Positions 1 through 8,829 of a DNA stretch of 64,000 bases are shown here, piece by piece. The stretch covers positions 21,210 through 85,209 of the forward strand of contig JAHWJX010000002.1 in NCBI GenBank assembly GCA_019348195.1, in the 5' to 3' direction. This DNA comes from Pseudomonadota bacterium (GTDB lineage Bacteria > Pseudomonadota > Alphaproteobacteria > Caulobacterales > Caulobacteraceae). The notes beneath the pieces are model-generated. The model was not told the DNA's origin, did no database searches, and saw nothing but the letters and a program-made list of their open reading frames with translations. A program made the translations under genes and the position numbers. Position 1 is the stretch's first letter. Each line of letters begins with the position of its first letter.

Positions 1-878
1 GTCCGTTGCGCCGGCTGGACCTCACGGGCCGGGCGGGCGGCGGGCCGGACCGGAACGCTCTGGTCGGCCTCCACTGGGCGCGATTGTCTCGACAGGGGAG
101 CAGGCGTCTCGGCGCGAAGGACGGGCGACGGAGCCGGTGGCGTCTCGACCGCGACGGGCGGAGGGGTCGGCGGGGTCGTGGAGGCCTCGCTCGTTGCAGG
201 CCGGGCGGAGGGCGCGGCGGGAGCGGCCGCTACGGCGGGCGCGGGCTCCGGCTGGGGCGCGGACGGACGGGAGATCACCCAGGCCGCACCGGCGCCGGCA
301 AGGGTCAGCAGGACGGCCCCGATCGCCAGACCGGGGGGAAGGCCATGGCCCGCCTTGGAGCGCGGGGCCACGGCGGGCGGGACGCTGAATGGCGTGGCCG
401 CTTCAACGGCTTCGGGCGGGTGGGCTGCGGGCGCCGGCGGAGGGGGCGCCGGGTCAGGCGTCACGGTGATAGGCAGACCGCGCCGTGGCGTCGGTATCGG
501 CGCAGGGGCGGCCTCCACCAATGCTATCGGGGCTGACACAGCCGGCGGTGGGGTGGAAGCCGCCGGCGCGGGCTGCGGGCGAAATCCGCCCACCGGGTCC
601 TTGGGGGCGGGGACGCTGATCAGGCCGGCGGGCGCGGGCTGGGAGGCCGGGCGCGGAGCGGGCGCCGGCTCGCGGCGGACGGGAACGCTGAGGTATTGGT
701 CGGTCCTGGGCCCGGCCGGAGGCGCTGCGGGGCCGGACGGAGGCTTGGCGCGCGGCGGGGCCGGCGCGGCCGAAGGCGCGGGCATGAGCTCCATGGACTT
801 GAGGGAGCCGTAGGGGGAGGGCCGCGCGAAGGGATTGGCGGGAGCAGGCCGCTGATCCTTGGAACGGGGTGGCTGCAT
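1..878 (-). CDS. Proline-rich single-pass membrane protein, C-terminus beyond window
   Basis: An open frame on the minus strand runs without a stop from an ATG at 878-876 to the window edge (292 codons). The protein begins MQPPRSKDQ and is extremely rich in Pro and Ala. One hydrophobic segment near residues 178-197 (GLAIGAVLLTLAGAGAAWVI) looks like a single membrane span, followed by a long Pro/Ala/Glu linker. The layout, a disordered cytoplasmic part, one helix and a rigid linker, resembles proteins that reach across the periplasm, but the C-terminal domain that would identify it is missing. Codon composition is strongly GC-biased in every frame here, so part of the confidence rests on the membrane span and the absence of stops. 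Function unknown. Confidence 0.6.
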   Translation of the reverse strand, partial: MQPPRSKDQRPAPANPFARPSPYGSLKSMELMPAPSAAPAPPRAKPPSGPAAPPAGPRTDQYLSVPVRREPAPAPRPASQPAPAGLISVPAPKDPVGGFRPQPAPAASTPPPAVSAPIALVEAAPAPIPTPRRGLPITVTPDPAPPPPAPAAHPPEAVEAATPFSVPPAVAPRSKAGHGLPPGLAIGAVLLTLAGAGAAWVISRPSAPQPEPAPAVAAAPAAPSARPATSEASTTPPTPPPVAVETPPAPSPVLRAETPAPLSRQSRPVEADQSVPVRPAARPAREVQPAQR

Positions 879-1051
879 GGTGCGCTCCGCCCCGGTCGCG
901 GGGACCTGGGCTGTTATGCTTGCGGCAGAGTTGGTCGGTTGTATGGCGTGGTAGCGGCGGGGCGGGCGAACTTGCAAGGCCGACGCAGGGGCGCGTAGCG
1001 CGAGCGCGCTCACGCGTCACCGACGCTGGCGGCGGCGGCCGGGAGGGTGCG

Positions 1052-1588
1052 ATGGGTGGGACGGGGGCGGACACGGGACCGGTGCTGTGCACGGCGCGGC
1101 TGGCGATGCGGCCTCACAGGCTGGAAGACTTCGGGGACAGCCTGGCCTTGTGGTCCAGCCCTCTCACCACGCGCTTCGTGGGCGGGGTCGTTCCGGCCGA
1201 GGACGAGGTCTGGAACCGACTGATGCGCTACGCCGGCTTCTGGTCACTACTGGGATATGGCTTCTGGGTGGTCCGTGAGCGGAACGGAGAGCGCTTTGTG
1301 GGGGAGGTGGGCGTCGGCGACGGCCGGCGCGGTCTGGGGGCGGCGTTTTCGGGGGGGCCCGAAATGGGCTGGGCGATCGCCCCGGAAATGCAGGGACGAG
1401 GCCTGGCCGGAGAGGCTGCGGCGGCCGCCCTGGCCTGGGCGGACGAACGGTGGCCTCGGACCGTGTGCCTGATCCATCCGGAGAACAGTCCGTCCCTGCG
1501 CGTGGCCGAGCGCAACGGCTACCGTCCTTTCCAGGAGACCGTTTTCAAAGGGCAGCCGACCGTGCTGTTCGAGCGGCGGCGGCCTTAG
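1052..1588 (+). CDS. GNAT family N-acetyltransferase (RimJ/RimL-like)
   Basis: 178 residues. After a short N-terminal tail comes TARLAMRPHRLEDF, typical of RimJ/RimL-type acetyltransferases. The acetyl-CoA region is GWAIAPEMQGRGLAGEAAAA, with the Q/R-x-x-G-x-G/A pyrophosphate loop (QGRGLAGE), followed by the usual C-terminal H-P-E-N-x-x-S and A-x-R-N-G-Y motifs. The ATG at 1052 is chosen because GGGAGG lies just upstream; the same frame stays open further 5' but that part is not protein-like. tlyA starts 2 bases after its stop, so they are probably co-transcribed. The substrate cannot be read from sequence. Confidence 0.85.
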   Translation: MGGTGADTGPVLCTARLAMRPHRLEDFGDSLALWSSPLTTRFVGGVVPAEDEVWNRLMRYAGFWSLLGYGFWVVRERNGERFVGEVGVGDGRRGLGAAFSGGPEMGWAIAPEMQGRGLAGEAAAAALAWADERWPRTVCLIHPENSPSLRVAERNGYRPFQETVFKGQPTVLFERRRP

Positions 1589-1590
1589 GC

Positions 1591-2340
1591 ATGTCGGGCG
1601 GGGAGCGGCTGGACGTCCGCCTGACCCGTGTGGGGCTGTTCGAGAGTCGCGCCAAGGCCGCTGCGGCCATTGCGGCGGGGCGGGTGACCGTGGACGGAAC
1701 GGTGGCGCGCAAGCCCGGAGCGACGGTGGCGCCCGACGCGGTCATCGCGGCGGAGCCGGCCCACCCCTGGGTCGGCCGCGGGGCGCTGAAGCTGGTCCAT
1801 GCGCTGGAGCTCTGGCCGATCGCGGTGGAGGGACGCGTGTGCCTCGACGTGGGCGCCTCGACCGGCGGGTTCACCCAAGTGCTGCTGAGCCGGGGCGCGG
1901 CGCGGGTCTATGCGGTGGACGTCGGTCGCGGGCAGCTGCACCCCCGGCTGGCGACGGACCCGCGGGTTGTGCCGCTGGAGGGCGTGGACGCCAGGCGGCT
2001 GGACCGGGTGCTCGTCCCGGAGGAGGTGGGGTTGGTGGTCTGCGACGCCAGCTTCATCGGCCTGGCCAAGGTGCTGGGGGCGGCCTTGGGGTTGAGCGCG
2101 CCCGGGGCGGAACTGGTGGCCCTGGTCAAACCGCAGTTCGAAGTGGGGCCGGAGCGGGTGGGCAAGGGCGGGCTGGTGCGCGACCCGCTCGCCCGTGCTG
2201 AGGCGGTGGCGGGTGTCCAGAGCTGGCTGGAGACTCGGGGCTGGGCGGTGCGCGGCCAGGTGGAGAGCCCGATCGCGGGTGGCGAGGGCGCCCTGGAGAC
2301 GCTGGTATGGGCGGCCCGGCCGGAGCCTAGCTCCGGGTAA
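1591..2340 (+). CDS. tlyA: TlyA family rRNA (cytidine-2'-O)-methyltransferase
   Basis: 249 residues, the family's usual size. An N-terminal S4 RNA-binding domain (about 1-60, starting [20 protein letters not shown]) is followed by an FtsJ/RrmJ-type SAM methyltransferase domain with the SAM loop [17 protein letters not shown] near residue 80. VKPQFEVG near residue 175 is the conserved lysine region of the family. TlyA proteins 2'-O-methylate rRNA and are often annotated as hemolysin A for historical reasons. The start is an ATG two bases after the acetyltransferase stop. The 3' end overlaps the convergent prmA by 14 bases. Confidence 0.93.
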   Translation: MSGGERLDVRLTRVGLFESRAKAAAAIAAGRVTVDGTVARKPGATVAPDAVIAAEPAHPWVGRGALKLVHALELWPIAVEGRVCLDVGASTGGFTQVLLSRGAARVYAVDVGRGQLHPRLATDPRVVPLEGVDARRLDRVLVPEEVGLVVCDASFIGLAKVLGAALGLSAPGAELVALVKPQFEVGPERVGKGGLVRDPLARAEAVAGVQSWLETRGWAVRGQVESPIAGGEGALETLVWAARPEPSSG

Positions 2341-3193
2341 GCACCAGGGTGGCCCAGGCGTCCTTGTGCAGAACGTTGGCGAGGGTGAAGCCGGCGGCTT
2401 CGTAGGCGGTGCGCACGGCCTCCTCCTGGGTCCGGAGCAGGCCCGACAGTATGGTGGTTGCACCAGGGCGTAGGGCGGCGTGGATATCGGCGGCGAGCTC
2501 GATCAGAGGCTGGGCCAGGATGTTGGCGAAGGCGAGGTCGTAAGGAGCTTCGTCCGCGACCGCCGGATCCTCGAGGCCGGCGGCGTGGACGAAACGGGCG
2601 CCCGCGTCGTTGAGGGCGGCGTTCTCGTTGGCGATGCGGACGGACACGGGATCGATGTCGGTGCCGAGCGCCGTGGGCGAACCTGTGCGGGCGGCCGCGA
2701 TGGCGAGCACGCCCGTGCCGCAGCCCACGTCCAGAACCTTGGCGAAGGTCGCGCCTTCCGAGAGCAGGCGGTCATAGGCTTCGAGACAGCCGGTGGTGGT
2801 GCCGTGGTGGCCGGTGCCGAAGGCGGCGCCGGCCTCGATACGTAGGTTCACGGTGTCTTGCGGCGTCCGGCCACGGTCGTGCGCGCCGTAGATGAAGAAT
2901 CGGCCGGCCCGCACCGGAGGCAGGCCGGAGAGGGCCATGGCCAGCCAGTCGGCGTCCGCGAGCTCTTCGGTGGCGACGGAAAGGGGGAAGCGGGCGAGGG
3001 CGGCGCTGATTGCGTCCGCCTCTTGCGTCGAGGTGGGATAGGCGTCGATGCGCCAGACGTCCGCGTCCTCGTCCTCCTCCAGGATGGAATAGGTGGCGCC
3101 TTCCAGCTGCGGGTCGGCGTCGAGCAGGGCCGCGGCGGCTTCGGCCTGGGCGCGCGGGCCACGCGCGGTGATCTGGACGGCGGGGTCGGACAT
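2327..3193 (-). CDS. prmA: Ribosomal protein L11 methyltransferase
   Basis: 288 residues. The N-terminal half is the substrate-recognition domain. The C-terminal half is a class I SAM methyltransferase with [18 protein letters not shown], the L11 methyltransferase signature, motif [16 protein letters not shown], and the N-I-L motif (FANILAQPL) of amino-methyltransferases. The enzyme trimethylates lysines and the N-terminal amine of L11. Here it stands apart from the ribosomal block and converges on tlyA, another ribosome-modifying enzyme, with a 14-base overlap of the two coding ends. Confidence 0.93.
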   Translation of the reverse strand: MSDPAVQITARGPRAQAEAAAALLDADPQLEGATYSILEEDEDADVWRIDAYPTSTQEADAISAALARFPLSVATEELADADWLAMALSGLPPVRAGRFFIYGAHDRGRTPQDTVNLRIEAGAAFGTGHHGTTTGCLEAYDRLLSEGATFAKVLDVGCGTGVLAIAAARTGSPTALGTDIDPVSVRIANENAALNDAGARFVHAAGLEDPAVADEAPYDLAFANILAQPLIELAADIHAALRPGATTILSGLLRTQEEAVRTAYEAAGFTLANVLHKDAWATLVLTRS

Positions 3194-3271
3194 GGGCGCG
3201 GGGCTTAGGGCTCCGCGCCGGAAAGTCCAAGCCTCCGCTGGCGGCGTAACGAGCGAGGTGAGCCCGGCGGG

Positions 3272-3739
3272 TCAGCCCCCCCGGGCGGGGCGCTCTCCAT
3301 AGAGGATCGCCACCGTCTCGGCGACGCAGGCCGGGCGGGTCTGCCCTTCGATCTCGACCGTGCACTCAGTGACGAGTTGGAGCCCCCCCGCGCGCTTGTC
3401 GCAGGCCAGCACCGATTGGCGCAGGCGCACCTGAGCCGGGACCCGCACGACATTGGTGAAGCGGACCTTGTTGCACCCGTAGTTGATGCCCCGGGTCACC
3501 CCCACAAAGGCGATCATGCTCTGCGACAGCATGGGGATGAGCGACAGGGTCAGGTAGCCGTGTGCGATGGTCCCGCCGAGCTCGGCGGTCGCGCGCTCAA
3601 CATCGACGTGGATCCATTGGTGATCCCCCGTGGCCTGGGCGAAGCGGTCCACCCGCTCCTGGTCCACCGCGACCCAGTTGGACACGCCCAACTCCTGGCC
3701 CACGAGTTCGGGCAGTTCGGTGATGGGGATCTGGCGCAT
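3272..3739 (-). CDS. MaoC family (R)-specific enoyl-CoA hydratase-like protein
   Basis: 155 residues with a single hot-dog fold. The hydratase-2 motif is intact: Asp39 and His44 in ATGDHQWIHVD form the D-x4-H dyad, followed by the A-H-G-Y/F-L-T/S motif (IAHGYLTLSL). This matches the NodN/MaoC-like group, which hydrates trans-2-enoyl-CoA to (R)-3-hydroxyacyl-CoA. No other fatty acid or PHA genes are nearby, so the physiological substrate is open. Confidence 0.88.
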   Translation of the reverse strand: MRQIPITELPELVGQELGVSNWVAVDQERVDRFAQATGDHQWIHVDVERATAELGGTIAHGYLTLSLIPMLSQSMIAFVGVTRGINYGCNKVRFTNVVRVPAQVRLRQSVLACDKRAGGLQLVTECTVEIEGQTRPACVAETVAILYGERPARGG

Positions 3740-3797
3740 GGGCCTTGGCTAGAGCTCGCGACGGGCCGCCGCAAGCGGCGGGAAAGCACACCCGGCC

Positions 3798-3805
3798 TTA
3801 ACCAT
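3798..3805 (+). promoter_or_regulatory. Candidate CtrA half-site
   Basis: TTAACCAT, an 8-mer matching the CtrA half-site of Caulobacterales, lies 23 bases upstream of the ATG of the DUF2336 gene. A paired TTAA seven bases away is absent, so this is a half-site only. Assignment rests on the known motif and on position; chance occurrence cannot be excluded, although AT-rich octamers are uncommon in this GC-rich sequence. Confidence 0.35.
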
Positions 3806-3828
3806 CCGGGCCGCAGGGTCGGCCGGCC

Positions 3829-5055
3829 ATGGCCGAAGCTGCGTTGAGCTATTCCGACCTATCGCGGGACACGCCCGAGGCGCCCGCCCCGCGTTCGCGC
3901 ACCACCCTGCTCAAGCGGCTGACCGACGTCGTGTGCCTCCCGTCTTCTCGGGTGAACACCTTCGAGCGCGCCATGACCGCGGACCTGCTGGTGGAGATGC
4001 TCAACGACGCCTCGGTCGCCGAGCGCACGCGCACCGCGCGGCGGATGTGCCAGCTGGCGGACGCCCCCAACAACCTGCTTCGCCGGCTTTTGCTGGACGA
4101 GGCGGAGGTGGCGCAGCCTCTGCTCGAGGGTAGCCATGCGCTGACCGACGCGGACCTGGTCATGGTGGTGATGAACGCGACCACCGAGCACCGCAAGCTG
4201 GTGGCGCGCCGACGCGACCTGGCCGAGATCGTGGGTGAGGCCCTGCTGGAGCGCGCCGAGCCCGCGGTGATCCAGACGCTGCTCCGGAACGAGACCGCTC
4301 GACTGTCGCAGCCCACCATGGACGTGGTCGTGGCCGCCTCGCGGGACGAGCTCTCGCTGATCCCCTGGGTGCTGCGGCGGCGCGAGCTTCGGCCCAGCCA
4401 AGCCTATGTGATGTTCTGGTGGGCGGACGCCGAGGCGCGGCGCACCATCCTGCAAAGGTTCGCTGTGAGCCGTGAGGTGCTGCAGGACATGGCGGGCGAC
4501 GTGTTCCCGATCGCCGCGGCCGAAGGCTGGCAGGACGCCAGTTCGCGCAAGGCGCTGCAGTTCATCGAGCGCCGGCAGCGGAACCGGGCGGCCATCGACA
4601 AGAGCCCTTTCGGGAGCCTGGAGGACGCGGTGCGGCAGGCGCAGAGCGGATTGACGCGCGAGATCGCCGAGGAGATCAGCTATCTAGCCGGGATCAAGCC
4701 CATGACCGGGGCCAAGATCCTGGCCGACGACGGCGGCGAGCCGATCGCCATTCTGTGCAAGGCGGCGGGGCTGCCCAAGGCCGCCGTGCGGGCGATCTGG
4801 CGGGGGCTGCGGCGGCCGGAGACGGACTCCTCGGGCGCTCTTCTGCCGCCGCTGGAGCGGGTCATGATCACCTATGACAGCATGGCGGTGGACCGGGCGC
4901 AGACCGTGTTACGCTATTGGAACTGGTCGCTCAGTTCGGCGCTGACCCCGGCCCTGCTGCAGGCCATCCGGGAGGGCGAGACGGAGCCGCTGGACGGGTT
5001 TTCGGTGCCTCAGCGCGCGGCCATGCTGGCTTTGGGCGGGGAGTACGGACGCTAG
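3829..5055 (+). CDS. DUF2336 domain-containing protein
   Basis: 408 residues, mostly helical, with repeated Leu/Ala-rich helices reminiscent of HEAT-like repeats. The region from about residue 45 (MTADLLVEMLNDASVAERTR) to 230 is the DUF2336 pattern common in alphaproteobacteria and found in several copies in Caulobacterales. No catalytic motif, signal peptide or membrane span is visible, so it is expected to be cytoplasmic and probably to act by protein contacts. A CtrA-type half-site lies just upstream, which would fit cell-cycle or polar regulation, but that is inference. Confidence 0.8.
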   Translation: MAEAALSYSDLSRDTPEAPAPRSRTTLLKRLTDVVCLPSSRVNTFERAMTADLLVEMLNDASVAERTRTARRMCQLADAPNNLLRRLLLDEAEVAQPLLEGSHALTDADLVMVVMNATTEHRKLVARRRDLAEIVGEALLERAEPAVIQTLLRNETARLSQPTMDVVVAASRDELSLIPWVLRRRELRPSQAYVMFWWADAEARRTILQRFAVSREVLQDMAGDVFPIAAAEGWQDASSRKALQFIERRQRNRAAIDKSPFGSLEDAVRQAQSGLTREIAEEISYLAGIKPMTGAKILADDGGEPIAILCKAAGLPKAAVRAIWRGLRRPETDSSGALLPPLERVMITYDSMAVDRAQTVLRYWNWSLSSALTPALLQAIREGETEPLDGFSVPQRAAMLALGGEYGR

Positions 5056-5197
5056 GCGGACCCGGCGCCTGGGCCTGGGATCTCCCCTTGGCCTGCCTCT
5101 CCCGGAGCTGGAAGTTCGGCGGAGCCGACGGGAGGCTTGGCGAGGACCTCCTCCGCCGCCCGGCTGTCCTCCTCCCGCGCGATCCCGCCCCATGAAG

Positions 5198-5224
5198 GGC
5201 GCGGGAACCTGACACGCCCGCGCC
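5198..5224. other. Inverted repeat upstream of the ccm operon
   Basis: GGCGCGGG (5198-5205) and CCCGCGCC (5217-5224) form a perfect 8-bp stem with an 11-base loop in the 199-base gap before ccmI. No T-run follows, so it is not an obvious terminator. It could be an operator or a leader structure. Confidence 0.3.
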
Positions 5225-5254
5225 GGCCGCCTACATGCCGCGCGTGAGACAAGC

Positions 5255-6346
5255 ATGGTGATCGCGTTCGGCCTTGCGGCGGCGCTGTTGTCGGCGGGAG
5301 CGGCCGTCGGGCTGCTGTTTGCGGCTCAGCGCGCGCGCGCCGGGGGACCGGCGGCCGATCCGACCGTGGACACGCACCGGCGGCTCCTGGGCGAGATCGA
5401 CGCGCTCGCCCGGCGCGGGCTGCTGGCCGACACGGAGCGCGAGGCGGCGCGGGCGGAGGCTGGGCGGCGGCTGCTGCGGGCGGCGGAGACCCCGGACGGG
5501 ACCGGGGGACGTGCGCCCCCCTGGGCGGCGCCGGCTCTCTGCGTAGCCGGCCCTGTGCTGGCCGCCGGCATCTATCTGGCGGTCGGGGCGCCCGGCGCGC
5601 CGGACCAGGGCTATGCGCGCCGGCTTTCGGAATGGCGGGCCTCGCCGGAGAGCTTGGGGCCCGATCAGGCCGCCGCCGTCCTGGGACGTATTGTGCGGGA
5701 GCGGCCGAACGATCCGGAGGCTTTCGGACAACTGGCGCGGGCTCGAGCCGCGGCGGGCGACGGCTTCGGCGCGGTTCGGGCGGCGGAGGCCGCTGCACGG
5801 CTGGAGCCCGGTCGCGCGGAGCGGTGGACCACGCTGGGGGAGGCGCTGCTGGGGCTGGAGACCCCGGCGGTGGATGAGGCGCGAACCGTGCTGCGCCGGG
5901 CCTTGCAGTTGTCCCCAGGCGATCCGGACGCGCGGTACTGGCTGGGACGGGCGGCCTTTGCGGAGGGGGACCGGGTCGGCGGGCAGGCCGTTTGGCGCAC
6001 TCTCGAGGCCGACCTCGCGCCTGACGACCCGCGTCGGGCCGCGCTGCATTCGGAGCTGGCGGCGGTCGACGCGCCGACCGCGTCGGAGGTTGACGCCGCC
6101 ATCTCCAACATGGTGGCCGGTCTGGCCGCGCGGCTGCGCGCGGAGCCCTTGGATCCGCAAGGATGGGCGCGGCTGGTGCGCGCCTATGGCGTGCTGGGGC
6201 GCGATGCGGAGCAGGCGGCGGCGCTGGCCGAAGCACGGCGCCTGTTCAGCGGACGACCGGAAGTGATCGCCGAACTGGAGACTGCGGCGGCCGAAGGGCG
6301 CAGCCGAGGTCGATCAACCACCGGGGCGCTTCGCGGCGGGCGTTAA
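5255..6346 (+). CDS. ccmI: Cytochrome c maturation protein CcmI
   Basis: 363 residues. Two membrane spans (about 1-25 and 88-111) bracket a cytoplasmic loop with a Leu/Arg-rich coiled stretch (DTHRRLLGEIDALARRGLL), the CcmI N-terminal module. The periplasmic part carries TPR-like repeats (for example NDPEAFGQLARARAAAGDGF and PGDPDARYWLGRAAFAEGD). CcmI holds apocytochrome c for the haem ligation complex. It is the first gene of ccmI-ccmE-ccmF-ccmH; the promoter should lie in the 199-base gap 5'. Confidence 0.92.
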   Translation: MVIAFGLAAALLSAGAAVGLLFAAQRARAGGPAADPTVDTHRRLLGEIDALARRGLLADTEREAARAEAGRRLLRAAETPDGTGGRAPPWAAPALCVAGPVLAAGIYLAVGAPGAPDQGYARRLSEWRASPESLGPDQAAAVLGRIVRERPNDPEAFGQLARARAAAGDGFGAVRAAEAAARLEPGRAERWTTLGEALLGLETPAVDEARTVLRRALQLSPGDPDARYWLGRAAFAEGDRVGGQAVWRTLEADLAPDDPRRAALHSELAAVDAPTASEVDAAISNMVAGLAARLRAEPLDPQGWARLVRAYGVLGRDAEQAAALAEARRLFSGRPEVIAELETAAAEGRSRGRSTTGALRGGR

Positions 6347-6364
6347 GCCGACTATCTGATCGCC

Positions 6365-6841
6365 ATGTCGTTGTTGCCCCGTTCCCGCAGAGCGCGCGGT
6401 CGCCTGCTGGCCATCGCCGTGATCGCGCCCGTGCTGGCGGGCGCGGTGGGGCTCGCGCTCTGGGGCCTGCGCGAGGGGGTGTCTTATTTCTACACGCCCT
6501 CCCAAGCGGCCGCGGCGGCGATCTCGCCCGAGCGGGTCGTGCGCGTGGGCGGCATGGTGCGCGCCGGCAGCGTCCGGCATGAGGCCGCGGGCGCGGTGAG
6601 CTTCACGGTGGAGGACGGAAACGCCAGCCTGCCGGTTCGCTACCGTGGGGACCTGCCCGATCTCTTCCGGGAAGGGCAGGGGGTGGTGGCCCAGGGGCGG
6701 TTGGGCGCGGACGGCGTGTTCGCGGCGCAGCAGGTGCTGGCCAAGCACGACGAGAACTACATGCCGCCGGAGCTGAAGCGCGAGCTGGAGGCGGCGGCGC
6801 AGCCGGTCGCCACCACGACCCTGGTCGAGGGCGGACGTTGA
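6365..6841 (+). CDS. ccmE: Haem chaperone CcmE
   Basis: 158 residues: an Arg-rich cytoplasmic start, one membrane span (about 14-35), then a periplasmic OB-fold. The covalent haem-binding His128 and the following Tyr132 are present in LAKHDENYMPPEL, equivalent to H130/Y134 of E. coli. It carries haem from CcmABCD to CcmF/CcmH; ccmABCD is not in this window. Its stop overlaps the TTG start of ccmF. Confidence 0.95.
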   Translation: MSLLPRSRRARGRLLAIAVIAPVLAGAVGLALWGLREGVSYFYTPSQAAAAAISPERVVRVGGMVRAGSVRHEAAGAVSFTVEDGNASLPVRYRGDLPDLFREGQGVVAQGRLGADGVFAAQQVLAKHDENYMPPELKRELEAAAQPVATTTLVEGGR

Positions 6842-8829
6842 TCATCGAACTGGGCGCCTTCTGCCTGGCCCTGGCGCTGGCCCTTTCGATCGTGCAGGCG
6901 GTGGCGGCCGGTTGGGGATGGCGGGGCGGCGCGGCTCTGCAGGGCGCGGGACGGGGCGCGGCGCTGGGCGCCTTCGCCGCAACCGCCGGGGCTGCGGCGG
7001 CGCTGGTTTGGGCGTTTCTCGCCTCCGACTTCTCGGTGGCGGCGGTTGCGGCCAACTCCCATACGGAGAAGCCCCTGCTTTACCGGGTGGCCGGAACCTG
7101 GGGAAACCACGAAGGCTCCATGCTGCTGTGGTGCCTGATGCTGACTGGCTACGGCGCCGCGGTGGCGGTCTATGGCCGAGGCCTGCCAGAGGCGCTGCGC
7201 ACGCTGGTGGTGGCTGTGCAGGGTGCGCTGGGGTCGCTGTTCCTGCTGTTCACGGTGGCGACGTCCAACCCGCTCGCCCGGCTGGCCCTGGCGCCGGTGG
7301 AGGGCCGCGGGCTCAATCCGGTGCTGCAGGATCCCGCGCTGGCGGCGCATCCGCCGTTTCTCTACGCGGGCTATGTCGGATTCTCCGTGGTCTTCAGCTT
7401 CGCCGTGGCCGGGCTGATCCAGGGGCGGGTGGACGCGGCGTGGGCGCGATGGGTGCGGCCCTGGACCTTGTGGTCCTTCAGCCTGCTCACGGTAGGCATC
7501 ACCCTGGGGGCGTTCTGGGCCTACTACGAACTGGGCTGGGGGGGCTGGTGGTTCTGGGACCCGGTGGAGAACGCCAGCCTGCTGCCGTGGATGGCGGGGG
7601 CCGCGCTGCTGCACTCCGCGGTGGTGACCGAGAAGCGGGGGGCGCTGGCGGGCTGGACGGTGTTCCTGGCGCTCTGCGCGTTCAGCTTCGCCATGCTGGG
7701 AGCCTTTCTCGTGCGCTCAGGGGTGCTGACCTCGGTGCATGCCTTCGCGGTCGACCCGGCGCGGGGCGCCTTGCTGCTGGCCATCCTCGGGCTGGCGGCG
7801 GGGGCGGGGTTCACCCTGTTCGCTTGGAGGGCCCGGACGCTGGCGCCGGGCGGGGTCTTCGCGCCGGTGAGCCGGGAGGGCTCCATCGTGCTCAACAACC
7901 TCTTTGTTTCGGCGGCGGCGGCGGCGGTGGTTCTGGGGACCCTGTATCCGCTGATGGTGGAGGCGGCGACCGGGCGGCCGATCTCGGTGGGACCGCCCTA
8001 TTTCAATCTCACCTTTGCACCGATCATGGCGGCCGCGATGCTGATCCTGCCGCTTGGGCCGCTGCTGGCCTGGAAGCGGGGGGACGCGCTGGGAGCCCTG
8101 CAGCGCTTGTGGCTGGCCGCGGCGCTGGCGGTGGGTGCGGGTTTGCTGGCCGCCGCGACGGTAGCCCCGGGGCGGGCCCTGGCGGCGGGCGGCGCAGCGC
8201 TGGGGGTGTGGCTGGTCGCCGGCACGGTGCTGGAGGCATTGGAGCGGGTGCGGCTGTTCCGGGCGCCGTGGGCCGAGGTGCGCCGCCGCGCGGCGGGGCT
8301 GCCCACGGGAGCCTGGGGCACGACCTTGGCCCACCTGGGCCTGGGCGTGTTCGTGTTTGGCGCCTGTCTGGAAGCGGCCGGAAAACAGGAAGCCGTGGGG
8401 GTCCTGGCGCCCGAGGGCGTGCTGAAGCTGGGGGGCTATGAGCTGGCGCTCGAACGGGTGACCGGGACGGAGGGACCGAACTATCTGGCGGAACGGGCGG
8501 AGGTTCGAGCCTCCCGCAAGGGCCGGGAGGTGTGCACCGCCTATCCGGAGCGGCGCCTCTATCCGGTCTCGCGGCAGACGACCTCGGAGGTGGCGCTGTG
8601 CGGCTCGGGCCCCGGAGATCTGTACCTGGTTCTGGGCGAGCGGCGGCCAGGTCCGGACGGGCGCCCTGCAGGGTGGCTGCTGCGGGCCTATCACAACCCC
8701 TTCGCCAAGTTGATTTTTGTAGGGCCGCTGCTGATCGCCCTGGGAGGGCTGGTTTCCTTGTCCGATCGCCGCCTGCGGCTGGCCGTTCCCGCACCGCGGC
8801 GGGCGCCCGTGCTGGAGCCGGCGGAATGA
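6838..8829 (+). CDS. ccmF: Haem lyase subunit CcmF
   Basis: 663 residues with many membrane spans. The tryptophan-rich WWD haem-handling signature is at about 232-252 (ELGWGGWWFWDPVENASLLP), with conserved His residues at 91 (GNHEGSM) and 171 (AHPPFLY). CcmF is the integral haem lyase that attaches haem to apocytochrome c in the periplasm. Translation starts at a TTG overlapping the ccmE stop by 4 bases, so it is probably translationally coupled. Its stop overlaps the ATG of ccmH in the same way. Confidence 0.95.
   Translation: MIIELGAFCLALALALSIVQAVAAGWGWRGGAALQGAGRGAALGAFAATAGAAAALVWAFLASDFSVAAVAANSHTEKPLLYRVAGTWGNHEGSMLLWCLMLTGYGAAVAVYGRGLPEALRTLVVAVQGALGSLFLLFTVATSNPLARLALAPVEGRGLNPVLQDPALAAHPPFLYAGYVGFSVVFSFAVAGLIQGRVDAAWARWVRPWTLWSFSLLTVGITLGAFWAYYELGWGGWWFWDPVENASLLPWMAGAALLHSAVVTEKRGALAGWTVFLALCAFSFAMLGAFLVRSGVLTSVHAFAVDPARGALLLAILGLAAGAGFTLFAWRARTLAPGGVFAPVSREGSIVLNNLFVSAAAAAVVLGTLYPLMVEAATGRPISVGPPYFNLTFAPIMAAAMLILPLGPLLAWKRGDALGALQRLWLAAALAVGAGLLAAATVAPGRALAAGGAALGVWLVAGTVLEALERVRLFRAPWAEVRRRAAGLPTGAWGTTLAHLGLGVFVFGACLEAAGKQEAVGVLAPEGVLKLGGYELALERVTGTEGPNYLAERAEVRASRKGREVCTAYPERRLYPVSRQTTSEVALCGSGPGDLYLVLGERRPGPDGRPAGWLLRAYHNPFAKLIFVGPLLIALGGLVSLSDRRLRLAVPAPRRAPVLEPAE

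Noticed and set aside
454..1092. Minus-strand 212-codon frame overlapping the left-edge gene and the acetyltransferase start
   Set aside because: Arg/Pro-rich shadow of the proline-rich gene in another frame, with no protein features.
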